A stretch of 64,000 bases of DNA from VBDM01 sp049802235 (GTDB lineage Bacteria; Pseudomonadota; Gammaproteobacteria; Burkholderiales; SG8-39), in the NCBI GenBank assembly GCA_049802235.1, contig JBARMB010000079.1:25442-89441 (forward strand). Reading direction: 5' to 3'. The notes under the pieces were generated by a model that saw only the letters and a list, made by a program, of their open reading frames with translations, did no database searches and had not been told where the DNA came from. Numbering within the stretch: the first letter of the stretch is position 1; each line of letters opens with the position of its first letter. Below are positions 45,891-54,817 of this stretch, piece by piece. A program made the position numbers and the translations under genes.

Positions 45891-45904
45891 TTGACCGCAG
45901 TCAA
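45891..45904. promoter_or_regulatory. Fnr-type palindrome between oxc and the Crp/Fnr regulator
   Basis: TTGACCGCAGTCAA is a perfect TTGAC-N4-GTCAA palindrome in the divergent gap. For oxc, TAGACT at 45927-45932 lies at the class II -10 position. On the other strand the box is 47 bases from the regulator's GTG, so autoregulation is possible. Confidence 0.65.
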
Positions 45905-46012
45905 GGTTGACTGACGGCCAGACTCCTAGACTTTCGGACCTGATTCTTGAACGTCTCGGGACCCGCATCCCGTCGCAAATGCGAGAGTCTCTCTATAGCG
46001 TAAGGAGGCGGT

Positions 46013-47761
46013 ATGGGAACCGTTGAACCGCAAGTCGCGCAATCGGGCGACGTACAACAAGTGACCGACGGCTTTCACCTGGTCATCGATGCCCTCAAAC
46101 TCAACGGCATCGACACGATCTTCGGTCTGCCAGGTATCCCGATCACCGACCTCACCCGCAAGGCGCAGGCCGCAGGCATGCGTGTGATTTCGTTCCGCCA
46201 CGAGCAGAACGCCGGCTACGCCGCATCCATCGCCGGGTTCATGACGCAGAAGCCGGGCATCTGCCTGACGGTGTCCGCCCCCGGCTTCCTCAACGGCCTG
46301 ACGGCGCTGGCCAACGCCACCACCAATTGCTTCCCGATGATCCTCATCAGCGGCTCCAGCGAGCGCGAGATCGTCGACCTGCAGCAGGGCGACTACGAAG
46401 AGATGGACCAGTTGGCCATCGCCAAGCCGCTCGCCAAGGCCGCCTTCCGCGTGCTGCACGCCGAGGACATCGGCGTGGGGATCGCGCGCGCCATCCGCGC
46501 CGCCGTCTCCGGCCGCCCGGGCGGGGTCTACCTCGACCTGCCGGCCAAGCTGTTCCCGCAGTCCGTGGACGCGGAAGCCGGCAGGAAATCGCTGATCAAG
46601 GTGGTCGATCCGGCGCCGCGCCAGATCCCGGCCCAGGACGCCGTGCAGCGCGCCCTTCAACTGCTCAAGAGCGCCAAGCGTCCGCTCATCATCCTCGGCA
46701 AAGGTGCCGCCTACGCCCGGGCCGACGTGGACATCCGCGCGCTGATCGAGAAGACCGGCATCCCCTACCTGCCCATGTCGATGGCCAAGGGCATCCTGCC
46801 CGACACGCACGAGCAGTCCGCTGCGGCCACGCGCTCCTATGTGCTGCCCGAGGCCGACGTGGTGATGCTGATCGGCGCGCGCCTGAACTGGCTGCTCTCG
46901 CACGGCAAGGGCAAGACCTGGGGCGGCAAGGACCACAAGGCCTGGGGCGGCCAGAAATTCGTCCAGATCGACATCTCGCCGCAGGAGGCCGATAGCAACG
47001 TCCGTATCGACGCCCCGGTGGTCGGCGACATCGGTTCCTGCGTGTCCGCGTTGCTCGCGGGCATCGGCGCAAACTGGCCCAAGCCGCCGGCGGAATGGCT
47101 CTCCGCCATCGCCGAGCGCAAGAGCAAGAACGTCGCCAAGATGGCCGAGACGCTGGCGAAGAATCCTGCGCCGATGAATTTCCACAGCGCGCTGAACGTG
47201 GTGCGCGACATCGTGAAGGCCAACCCGGACGCCATGCTCGTCAACGAGGGCGCCAACGCGCTCGACTTCACCCGCAGCATCGTCGACATGTACAAGCCGC
47301 GCAAGCGCATCGACGTCGGCACCTGGGGCGTGATGGGCATCGGCATGGGCTTCTCAGTCGCGGCTGCCGTGGTGAGCGGCCAGCAGGTGATTGCGATCGA
47401 GGGCGACAGCGCCTTCGGCTTCTCCGGCATGGAAGTCGAGACCATCTGCCGCTACAACCTGCCGGTCTGCGTGGTGATCTTGAACAACAACGGCGTCTAC
47501 CGCGGCGACGAAGTCAATCCGACCGGCGGCCGCGATCCGGCACCCTTGGTGTTCGTCAAGGATGCACGCTATGAAAAGCTGATGGAGGCCTTCGGTGGCG
47601 TGGGCGTGCACGCCACGACCCCGGCCGAGTTGCGCAAGGCGATGGAAGAAGCCATCCGCTCGCGCAAGCCCACGCTCATCAATGCCGTCATCGATGAAAC
47701 CGCCGGCACCGAAAGCGGTCGCATCACGAGCCTGAATCCGCAAAGCGCAAAAAAGAAATAA
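46013..47761 (+). CDS. oxc: Oxalyl-CoA decarboxylase
   Basis: Oxc (582 residues) is a thiamine-diphosphate enzyme that converts oxalyl-CoA to formyl-CoA and CO2. The ThDP/Mg motif runs from GDSAFGFSGME through NNNGVYRGDE. The N-terminal half has the expected FGLPGIPITDL and GFMTQKPGICLTVSAPGFLN. The length is close to that of the Oxalobacter enzyme. It starts with ATG after a strong AAGGAGG. It is followed by frc, the usual partner, in the same direction. Confidence 0.96.
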   Translation: MGTVEPQVAQSGDVQQVTDGFHLVIDALKLNGIDTIFGLPGIPITDLTRKAQAAGMRVISFRHEQNAGYAASIAGFMTQKPGICLTVSAPGFLNGLTALANATTNCFPMILISGSSEREIVDLQQGDYEEMDQLAIAKPLAKAAFRVLHAEDIGVGIARAIRAAVSGRPGGVYLDLPAKLFPQSVDAEAGRKSLIKVVDPAPRQIPAQDAVQRALQLLKSAKRPLIILGKGAAYARADVDIRALIEKTGIPYLPMSMAKGILPDTHEQSAAATRSYVLPEADVVMLIGARLNWLLSHGKGKTWGGKDHKAWGGQKFVQIDISPQEADSNVRIDAPVVGDIGSCVSALLAGIGANWPKPPAEWLSAIAERKSKNVAKMAETLAKNPAPMNFHSALNVVRDIVKANPDAMLVNEGANALDFTRSIVDMYKPRKRIDVGTWGVMGIGMGFSVAAAVVSGQQVIAIEGDSAFGFSGMEVETICRYNLPVCVVILNNNGVYRGDEVNPTGGRDPAPLVFVKDARYEKLMEAFGGVGVHATTPAELRKAMEEAIRSRKPTLINAVIDETAGTESGRITSLNPQSAKKK

Positions 47762-47822
47762 GTCAAACAGTTGAGCGAGGGCAGGTAGCCTTTCATCTGC
47801 CGCAGAATTTTTGGAGATCAGA

Positions 47823-49097
47823 ATGGAAGCTTTAAAAGACGTGCGCATCCTCGACATGACCCACGTGCAGGCGGGGCCGACCTGCTCGCAGCTGCTCGCG
47901 TGGATGGGTGCGGACGTGATCAAGTTCGAAAACCCGCAGGGCGACGCAACGCGCGCCCAGTTGCGCGACGTGCCGAACGCCGACAGCCTGTACTTCACCA
48001 TGCTCAACTGCAACAAGCGCTCGATCACGGTGAACATGAAGACCGCCGAGGGCAAGGCGGTGTTCGTCGATCTGCTGAAGAAGTGCGACATCATCATGGA
48101 GAACTTCGGCCCCGGCGTGCTCGACCGGCTGGGATTCACGTGGGAGAAAATCCACGAGATCAACCCCCGCATCGTCATGGGCTCGATCAAGGGCTTCGGC
48201 TCTTCGGGGCCCTACGCCGACTTCAAGGCCTACGAGAACGTCGCGCAGGCGATGGGCGGCGCGATGAGCACCACCGGCGTGCCCGACGGCCCGCCGTTTG
48301 TAACCGGCGCGCAGATCGGTGACTCGGGGACCGGGCTGCACCTCGCGATCGGGCTGCTCGCCGCGCTGCACCAGGCGAACCGCACCGGGCAGGGGCAGTA
48401 CGTCGAAGTGGCGATGATGGACGGCGTGATGAACCTGTGCCGGGTCAAGTTCCGCGACCACCAGCGCCTGACCCGCGGCGACATGCCGGAATACTCGGTG
48501 CCGACCTACAAGGGCATGGGCGAGGTGCCGCGCGCCGGCAACGACTCCGGCGGCGGCCAGCTCGGCAACGCCATCCACTGCAAGCCGCATGGCGCGAACG
48601 ACTGGCTCTACGTGGTCGTCCAGGAAGCGGTGTGGGGAGCGCTCGCGAAGCGCATCGGGCCGGACATCGGCATGCCCGATCTCGCGACCGACCCGCACTT
48701 CGCCGCCATCGGCGAGCGGCGCAAGAACCAGCAGCTCATGTGGACGCTGATCAACAAGTTCGCCGAGAAGTACACCAAGCGCGAATTCATGGCGATCCTG
48801 AATCCGCTCGATGTGCCCTGCGGCCCGATCATGTCCACCGAGGATCTCGCCAACGACGAGCACATCCGCGGTCGCGACATGTACGTCGAGCTCGACCATC
48901 CGCAGCGCGGCAAGTGGTGGAACGTCGGCATGCCGATCAAGCTCTCCGCCTCGCCGGCGAAAATCGAACGCTCGCCGCTGCTCGGCGAGCACACCGACGA
49001 GGTTCTGAGGCGAGTGCTCGGCTACGACGAAGGCAAGATCGCCAATCTCAAGCAAGCAGGGGCGTTCAGCGTCCCGCCAAAAGCGAAGGCAGCGTAG
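47823..49097 (+). CDS. frc: Formyl-CoA:oxalate CoA-transferase
   Basis: Frc (424 residues) is a class III CoA-transferase that moves CoA from formyl-CoA to oxalate, making oxalyl-CoA and formate. Asp167 in GAQIGDSGTGLHLAIG is the counterpart of catalytic Asp169 of Oxalobacter Frc. The ATG at 47823 follows GGAG; a TTG four codons earlier is less likely. With Oxc it forms a cycle that yields CO2 and formate from oxalate while consuming a proton. Confidence 0.95.
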   Translation: MEALKDVRILDMTHVQAGPTCSQLLAWMGADVIKFENPQGDATRAQLRDVPNADSLYFTMLNCNKRSITVNMKTAEGKAVFVDLLKKCDIIMENFGPGVLDRLGFTWEKIHEINPRIVMGSIKGFGSSGPYADFKAYENVAQAMGGAMSTTGVPDGPPFVTGAQIGDSGTGLHLAIGLLAALHQANRTGQGQYVEVAMMDGVMNLCRVKFRDHQRLTRGDMPEYSVPTYKGMGEVPRAGNDSGGGQLGNAIHCKPHGANDWLYVVVQEAVWGALAKRIGPDIGMPDLATDPHFAAIGERRKNQQLMWTLINKFAEKYTKREFMAILNPLDVPCGPIMSTEDLANDEHIRGRDMYVELDHPQRGKWWNVGMPIKLSASPAKIERSPLLGEHTDEVLRRVLGYDEGKIANLKQAGAFSVPPKAKAA

Positions 49098-49209
49098 TGA
49101 AACTCCTCCGCCGCCAGGACGCCGGGAACACGAAGGATCTCTTGAGAAATGGCGGGCTTCCCTGGCGCTGCTTGGCGCCTTGGCGGCCCAGCTCCGAAGG
49201 ATTCAAGTC

Positions 49210-49314
49210 ATGCGTATAGCGATCATCGGCCAGCAAGACTTTGGTTCCGACGTAACTTTCGCTGCGCGAAAGTTAGTCTCCACTGAAAGCCTGCCGGGAG
49301 GACGGCTGACATGA
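49210..49314 (+). pseudogene. Duplicated, broken 5' end of the formyltransferase gene
   Basis: ATG at 49210 opens a 34-codon frame reading MRIAIIGQQDFG, nearly identical to the first 12 residues of the gene starting at 49311, but it diverges after that and stops at 49312-49314, overlapping the real start. The first 36 bases of both match with five differences by eye. It is a tandem duplication of the gene start with inserted sequence, or the decayed start of a first copy. It could still be translated and coupled to the downstream gene. Confidence 0.6.
49253..49275. repeat. 9-bp hairpin inside the duplicated gene start
   Basis: TAACTTTCG (49253-49261), loop CTGCG, CGAAAGTTA (49267-49275) is a perfect inverted repeat within the 101 bases that separate the duplicated starts. 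It looks like a small inserted repeat element. Confidence 0.5.
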
Positions 49315-50243
49315 GAATTGCGATCATCGGCCAGCAGGATTTTGGTAAAGCCGTGCTGGAGGCGTTCCTTGCCCGCGGTGACGAAGTCGCGGGCGTATTC
49401 TGTGCCCCGGAAAAAGAGGGCGCCAGGGCTGATCCGCTGAAGGTGGCGGCACAGGAAAGGGGCATCGAGGTTTTTCAGTTTCCTTCCTTGCGCAACAAGG
49501 AAGCCCACGACGCCATGCGCGGACTGAGCGCGGACGTGGGCGTCATGGCCTATGTGCTGCAATTTGCGCCGCAGGAATTCGTAAACATCCCGAAGAAGGG
49601 AACGATCCAGTACCATCCGTCGCTGCTGCCGAAATACCGCGGCCCCAGTTCGATCAACTGGCCGATCATCCGCGGCGATGTCAAAACCGGACTGTCGATT
49701 TTTCGGCCCACCGACGGCCTGGACGAGGGTCCGGTGATCCTGCAGAAGGAAACGCCGATCGGCCCCGACGACACGCTCGGCAGCCTGTATTTCGAGCGGC
49801 TTTTCCCGATGGGGGTCGCGGCGATGATCGAGGCGGCTGACCTGGTGATGGCCGGCAAGCACCGCGAGATCGTGCAGGATGAAAGCCGGGCGAGCTATGA
49901 AGGCTGGTTCCGCGCCGCCGAAGCGAAAATCAGCTGGGCTAACCACATTGATTTCATCTACAACCTCGTGCGCGGCTGCAATCCGGCGCCCGGCGCCTGG
50001 ACCACGTTCAACGGCAAGAAAGTGCAGATCTTCGACAGCCGCAAGCATGTTTTCCGCACCTTCGGTGACGTCAAGGGCAAGATCGGCGAGATCTCCGAGA
50101 TTACCGCCAACAGTTTCTTCGTGACCGCGCAGGGCGGGCGCATCGAAGTCCTCAAAGCCAAGCACGAAGACGGCAAGAAGGTGTCTGCCGCCGAGTTGGT
50201 CGCTCAGCACGGGCTGACCCCCGGCGCGCTGCTTGGCAGCTGA
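49311..50243 (+). CDS. Formyltransferase-fold protein, like the 10-formyl-THF hydrolase half of ALDH1L1
   Basis: This 310-residue protein has the formyltransferase core YHPSLLPKYRGPSSINW (H102) and IFRPTDGLDEGPVILQ (D138). The H102-D138 distance equals that of His106-Asp142 in ALDH1L1. The whole N-terminal half closely follows the hydrolase domain of 10-formyl-THF dehydrogenase, but without its aldehyde-dehydrogenase part. It is unlike methionyl-tRNA formyltransferase outside the core. It lies 213 bases after frc on the same strand. It may release or move one-carbon groups between formyl-CoA, formate and THF; the substrate is inferred. Confidence 0.8.
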   Translation: MRIAIIGQQDFGKAVLEAFLARGDEVAGVFCAPEKEGARADPLKVAAQERGIEVFQFPSLRNKEAHDAMRGLSADVGVMAYVLQFAPQEFVNIPKKGTIQYHPSLLPKYRGPSSINWPIIRGDVKTGLSIFRPTDGLDEGPVILQKETPIGPDDTLGSLYFERLFPMGVAAMIEAADLVMAGKHREIVQDESRASYEGWFRAAEAKISWANHIDFIYNLVRGCNPAPGAWTTFNGKKVQIFDSRKHVFRTFGDVKGKIGEISEITANSFFVTAQGGRIEVLKAKHEDGKKVSAAELVAQHGLTPGALLGS

Positions 50244-50609
50244 TCCCGTTCCGTAAGACCTGTCCGCTGGCCTCGCGGCGGGCATTAGCGCTATTTACAC
50301 CATGCGAGCAGTGCCGCACGGCGCCTGGTTTCGCTGCCCAGAAATATTTGACTGTTCTGATAGTTAACTGTAAGAATTCGAATTATGATCCTGTTTCTTC
50401 AATAACTTACGGGATCAAAGGCGAAGTTACAGGAAACCGGGGCACGCAGTTGATCGTCACTCGCGCGCGTCTCGCCGAACCCGCCTTCGACAGCGGGATG
50501 ATCGGCTCTTGGCGGAGCCAAATTCGGGAGGCGGATGGCGTAAAATGCGACAGCGATTCGGGGGGCGCACACCCTGCTTAAAAAACAATAAGAACAACCG
50601 GGAGGGACG
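50244..50609 (+). other. Intergenic region before the signalling operon
   Basis: These 366 bases hold no gene I can support. A fairly A/T-rich stretch at about 50340-50410 contains a -10-like TATGAT and is the best place for the promoter of the kinase gene; no good -35 is seen at the right spacing. GGAGGG just before 50610 is the ribosome-binding site. Confidence 0.4.
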
Positions 50610-53174
50610 ATGACCAAAGCGGGATTCTGGAAAAAGGACTGGTTTCTCAGTCTGCTGGTCGTGCTGGCGCTGTTTTTCGCCGGCGGGTCCCAGTTGATCC
50701 AGAGTCTCGAGCGCAGCGCCTACGACTGGGGCGTGCGCGCCTCTTCCCGCGCTCCGAGCGACAAGGTCGCAATTATCGCGATCGACAAGCAGAGCATCGA
50801 CAACATCGGTCGCTGGCCGTGGTCGCGGGAGGTGCACGCCAAGATGATCGACGCCCTGGGGAAGGCGAAGGCAAAAGTCATTGGCTACACCGTGTTTTTC
50901 TCCGAGCCGCAGCGAGATCCCGGTCTTGGCTTCGTCAGTAAACTCCTGGACCTGTTCCCCAAGCCGGCTGTCGAGGGTGAGGTGCCGCAATTACGCGAGG
51001 ATCAGCGGCCCGTCTATCAACTTCTGCGCGAGGCGGAGGCTGCGCTCAACACCGATCGCAAGCTTGCAGCGAGCTTTAGTGCTGCGGGAAATGTGGTGCT
51101 GCCCATGACTTTCGTCATGGGTGAGCCGCGCGGCAAGCCGGACCAGCCGCTTCCGGATTTCGTGCGCAGAAACTCGCTCGCAATGCAGGGTGGGCAAGCA
51201 GATCTGCCTATCTTTACCAGCGGTGTCGATGTACCGATCGTGGGCGAGCTCGGGGCGGCGGCGGCCGCGGTTGGCCATCTCAATCTGGTACCTGATGTTG
51301 ACGGTGGAATCCGGACCGAAGCGCTCGCCCTCACTTATTACGACGAGTTTTACCCGTCGCTCGCAGTCGCAATAGTGGCCAGGAGCCTCAACCTGACGCC
51401 CAAGGATATCCAGGTCCGGCCCGGCGAAGCGGTCCAAATCGGAAACCTTAAAGCGAGCACCGATTCGCAGGCGCGGATGTACACCTATTTCTACAAGGAC
51501 CGAGACGGCAGACCTGCCTTCCAGGAGGACTCTTTTTTCGATGTCGCCTCTGGAAAGATCCCGGTGGACAAATACCGCGACAAGATCGTCCTGATTGGAC
51601 CGACGGCGGCGGGTGTAGGCAGCGTGTTCGTGACGCCTGTGTCGACTGCAATGCCCGCCGTGGAACTGGAGGCGCACACCGTCTCGTCGTTGTTGCAAGG
51701 GCATTTTTTTGTTGTGCCGACCTGGGGTATCTGGGTCGAAATGCTGGTGTTCCTGCTGATCGCGGCCTATCTGATCGCGCTGCTGCCCCGGCTCTCGGCG
51801 GGCATGGGAGCCGGTGTCACCGCCGGCATCGCGGCTCTGCTCCTTGTCTCCCATTTCATTCTGATGACGGGGCAGGGCATGTGGCTGCAGTTCATGCAGC
51901 CGCTGGTGCTGCTCGTCGTCGGCCACGTGCTGCTGATCACCAAACGCTTCGTCGTCGCCGAACGCGGCAAGGAAGTATCGGATGCACAGTCGGCCGCGAA
52001 CGCTCGGATGCTCGGCCTTGCGTTCCAGGGCCAGGGACAGCTCGACATGGCTTTCGACTACTTCCGCAAGGTGCCGCTGGACGACACCGTGATGGACAAC
52101 CTGTACAACCTCGCGCTCGATTTCGAGAGGAAGCGCCAGTTCAACAAGGCCGAAGCGGTGTTTCGCTACATGGCCGACTACAACCCGAAGTTCCGCGACC
52201 TGGAGAGCCGGCTGGCGCGCGCGAAGCAGCTCTCGGAGACTGTCATCCTGGGCGGCGGCACGGGCGGGCGCACCAACGTTAGCATCCTCGGGGAAGGCGG
52301 CACCGTCGAGAAGCCCATGCTCGGCCGCTACCGGGTGGAAAAGGAGCTCGGCAAGGGCGCCATGGGCGTGGTGTATCTCGGCAAGGACCCGAAGATCGGC
52401 CGCGTGGTGGCAATCAAGACCATGGCGTTGTCGCAGGAATTCGAGGCCGACGAGCTTGTCGAGGTCAAAGAGCGTTTTTTCCGCGAGGCGGAGACGGCCG
52501 GGCGGCTGTCTCATCCCAACATCGTCACCATCTACGACGCCGGCGAGGAGCACGACCTGTGCTACATCGCCATGGAGTTCCTGAAAGGCCAGGATCTCGT
52601 GCCCTTCGTCAAGCAGGGCAATACGTTGCCGCTGGACAAGGTGGTGTCGATCGTGGCGCGGGTGGCCGACGCGCTCGGGTACGCCCACAAGCAGAACGTC
52701 GTCCATCGCGACATCAAGCCCGCCAATATCATGTACGAGCCGGAAAATGACGTCGTGAAGGTCACCGACTTCGGCATCGCCCGCATCACCGACTCATCGA
52801 GGACCAAGACCGGCATGGTGCTCGGCACACCCTCCTACATGTCGCCGGAGCAGCTCGCCGGCAAGAAAATCGACGGCCGCTCCGACCTGTTCTCGCTCGC
52901 AGTGACCCTGTACCAGCTCACTTGCGGCAAGCTGCCGTTCGAGGGCGACTCCATGGCGCAGCTCATGTACAGGATTGCCAACGAACACGCGCCCGACATC
53001 CTGCAGTTCAACATGTCGCTACCGCCTGCGTTCGTCGCTTTTCTCGACAAGGCCATAATCAAGGACGCCGAGCTGCGCTACCAGACCGGCGAAGAGTTCG
53101 CCGCGGCGCTGCGCGCGACCATCGGATCGGGCGGCGGGCAGGCATCCGCCGCCGACGTGGACATCAGCCTCTGA
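50610..53174 (+). CDS. CHASE2-sensor Ser/Thr protein kinase
   Basis: This 854-residue membrane kinase has an N-terminal membrane segment, a periplasmic CHASE2 sensor (about residues 30-360), three membrane helices (about 370-450) and a cytoplasmic eukaryotic-type kinase domain. The kinase shows GKGAMGVVYLG, Lys603 in VVAIKTM, HRDIKPAN (699-706, Asp701), DFG at 720-722 and GTPSYMSPEQL. Residues in between (about 470-540) look TPR-like. It probably senses an extracellular signal and phosphorylates cytosolic targets. It heads a co-directional gene set that includes the PP2C phosphatase and FHA protein. Confidence 0.92.
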   Translation: MTKAGFWKKDWFLSLLVVLALFFAGGSQLIQSLERSAYDWGVRASSRAPSDKVAIIAIDKQSIDNIGRWPWSREVHAKMIDALGKAKAKVIGYTVFFSEPQRDPGLGFVSKLLDLFPKPAVEGEVPQLREDQRPVYQLLREAEAALNTDRKLAASFSAAGNVVLPMTFVMGEPRGKPDQPLPDFVRRNSLAMQGGQADLPIFTSGVDVPIVGELGAAAAAVGHLNLVPDVDGGIRTEALALTYYDEFYPSLAVAIVARSLNLTPKDIQVRPGEAVQIGNLKASTDSQARMYTYFYKDRDGRPAFQEDSFFDVASGKIPVDKYRDKIVLIGPTAAGVGSVFVTPVSTAMPAVELEAHTVSSLLQGHFFVVPTWGIWVEMLVFLLIAAYLIALLPRLSAGMGAGVTAGIAALLLVSHFILMTGQGMWLQFMQPLVLLVVGHVLLITKRFVVAERGKEVSDAQSAANARMLGLAFQGQGQLDMAFDYFRKVPLDDTVMDNLYNLALDFERKRQFNKAEAVFRYMADYNPKFRDLESRLARAKQLSETVILGGGTGGRTNVSILGEGGTVEKPMLGRYRVEKELGKGAMGVVYLGKDPKIGRVVAIKTMALSQEFEADELVEVKERFFREAETAGRLSHPNIVTIYDAGEEHDLCYIAMEFLKGQDLVPFVKQGNTLPLDKVVSIVARVADALGYAHKQNVVHRDIKPANIMYEPENDVVKVTDFGIARITDSSRTKTGMVLGTPSYMSPEQLAGKKIDGRSDLFSLAVTLYQLTCGKLPFEGDSMAQLMYRIANEHAPDILQFNMSLPPAFVAFLDKAIIKDAELRYQTGEEFAAALRATIGSGGGQASAADVDISL

Positions 53175-53186
53175 GATAAACCAACC

Positions 53187-54008
53187 ATGAACTTGTCAGG
53201 GGCGCTGGAAGTCGCGAGCTGCACCGATCCGGGCGTGGTGCGCTCCCACAATGAGGATTCGATCGCCTCGGACGGGGGGAACGGGCTGGTTGTGCTCGCC
53301 GACGGCATGGGTGGGTACAACGCCGGCGAGGTGGCGAGCGGCATGGCCACCACGGTAATCATCACGGACCTGCAGCAACTGCTGGATGAGCGAGTTCCTT
53401 ACGAGACCGATGCGGACGGGCGCAGCGTGGCGCAGAAGCTGCTGCGCGACCAGATCGCCAAGGCAAATACCTCCATTTACCAGGCGTCGCAGAGCCAGCC
53501 GCAATACGCCGGTATGGGCACGACGCTGGTGGTGGCGCTGTTCCATGACAACAAGGTGACCGTGGCGCACATCGGCGATTCACGCCTGTACCGGCTGCGC
53601 GGGAACGAGTTCATGCAGGTCACCAAGGATCATTCTCTGCTGCAGGAGCAGATCGACAGCGGCATGATCACGTCCGAACAGGCGAAGCTTTCGCAGAACA
53701 AGAATCTGGTGACGCGCGCTCTCGGCATTGACGTGACCGTCGAGCCCGAAATCCGCGACTACGATACGCAGCCGGGGGACATCTATCTGCTCTGCTCGGA
53801 CGGCCTTTGTGATATGGTGGGCGACGAGGATATCGGCATGGCGCTGCAGACCCTCGGCGCCAACCTCAATTTGTGCGCGCAGCAACTGGTGCAGATGGCC
53901 AACGACAACGGCGGTCGGGACAACATTTCGGTGATATTGGTCCGGGTGCTGCGGGATTACGCGGTGCCGCGCGGCTTTTTTGCCAGGTTAATGGGCTGGT
54001 TTAGATAG
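53187..54008 (+). CDS. PP2C-family Ser/Thr phosphatase
   Basis: This 273-residue PPM/PP2C phosphatase has the metal-binding motifs DGMGGYNAGEVASG, AHIGDSRLYRLRG, LCSDGLCDMV and GRDNISVILV. It probably reverses phosphorylation by the kinase encoded 12 bases upstream. It has no signal peptide. The C-terminus ends FFARLMGWFR, a short hydrophobic tail. Confidence 0.93.
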   Translation: MNLSGALEVASCTDPGVVRSHNEDSIASDGGNGLVVLADGMGGYNAGEVASGMATTVIITDLQQLLDERVPYETDADGRSVAQKLLRDQIAKANTSIYQASQSQPQYAGMGTTLVVALFHDNKVTVAHIGDSRLYRLRGNEFMQVTKDHSLLQEQIDSGMITSEQAKLSQNKNLVTRALGIDVTVEPEIRDYDTQPGDIYLLCSDGLCDMVGDEDIGMALQTLGANLNLCAQQLVQMANDNGGRDNISVILVRVLRDYAVPRGFFARLMGWFR

Positions 54009-54029
54009 TTTGAGCAGAGGGACACTGCT

Positions 54030-54782
54030 ATGGCAAAGCTGATACTCAGTATGGACAACCTGGTGCTCAAGGAGATCGCCTTGACCAAGGAGCGGACCAC
54101 CATCGGCCGCAAGCCGCATAACGACATTCAGATCGACAATCTGGCGGTGAGTGGCGAGCATGCCGTCGTTGTCACGATTCTGCAGGACTCGTTCCTCGAA
54201 GATATCGGCAGCACCAACGGGACGCTGGTGAATGGCCAGCCGATCAAGAAGCACTTCCTGCAGAACAACGACATCATCGAGTTGGGCAAGTACAAGTTGA
54301 AATATGTCAACGAAGCTGCGGCGGGTCAGGCCAAGGCGGCAGATTTCGAGAAGACCATGGTACTGCGTCCCAGCGCCATGAAATCCGCGGCGCCGGCCGC
54401 CACGGCACCCGCGGCGGCGCCTGCAGCAGCGGGGTCAAAGAGCGTTGGCGATACCACGGTTAATCAGGCACCGATGGGTGCTGAGCCGCCGCCCGCGGCA
54501 CCCAAGCCCGTAACGCAAAGGAGCGGCGTCCTCCAGCTCCTGTCCGGTGCCAATGCCGGCAAGGAACTCGAGCTCACCAAGCCGCTGACCTCGCTCGGCA
54601 AGCCGGGGGTCCAGGTCGCCGTGATCACGCGCCGGCCCCAGGGGTACTTCATCACCCACGTCGAGGGCGCCAATTTCCCGGTCGTGAACGGCAAGACGCT
54701 CGACGTGCAGGCGCACGCCTTGAACGACCATGATGTCATCGAGCTCGCCGGGGTGAAGATGGAATTTTTCTTCAAGACCTGA
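54030..54782 (+). CDS. Double FHA-domain protein
   Basis: This 250-residue protein has a good N-terminal FHA domain (residues about 10-90, TIGRKPHNDIQIDN and SGEHAVV, and GSTNGTLVNG). An Ala/Pro-rich linker (about 105-165) follows, then a second degenerate FHA-like domain (about 170-250, GANAGKELELTKPLTSLG). FHA domains bind phosphothreonine, so it is a likely reader of the kinase. It lies 21 bases after the phosphatase gene. Confidence 0.88.
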   Translation: MAKLILSMDNLVLKEIALTKERTTIGRKPHNDIQIDNLAVSGEHAVVVTILQDSFLEDIGSTNGTLVNGQPIKKHFLQNNDIIELGKYKLKYVNEAAAGQAKAADFEKTMVLRPSAMKSAAPAATAPAAAPAAAGSKSVGDTTVNQAPMGAEPPPAAPKPVTQRSGVLQLLSGANAGKELELTKPLTSLGKPGVQVAVITRRPQGYFITHVEGANFPVVNGKTLDVQAHALNDHDVIELAGVKMEFFFKT

Positions 54783-54817
54783 CGAGTCCTGCCGAGGGCC
54801 GACCCGGGGGAGGGAGC

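Noticed and set aside
45845..45904. Upstream TTG start of the Crp/Fnr regulator at 45904
   Set aside because: That codon lies inside the Fnr-type palindrome, and the extra residues do not resemble the family. The GTG at 45844 gives a normal N-terminus.
50345..50370. TTGACTGTTCTGATAGTTAA as an Fnr-type site before the kinase gene
   Set aside because: The half-sites do not match the 4-base spacer pattern.
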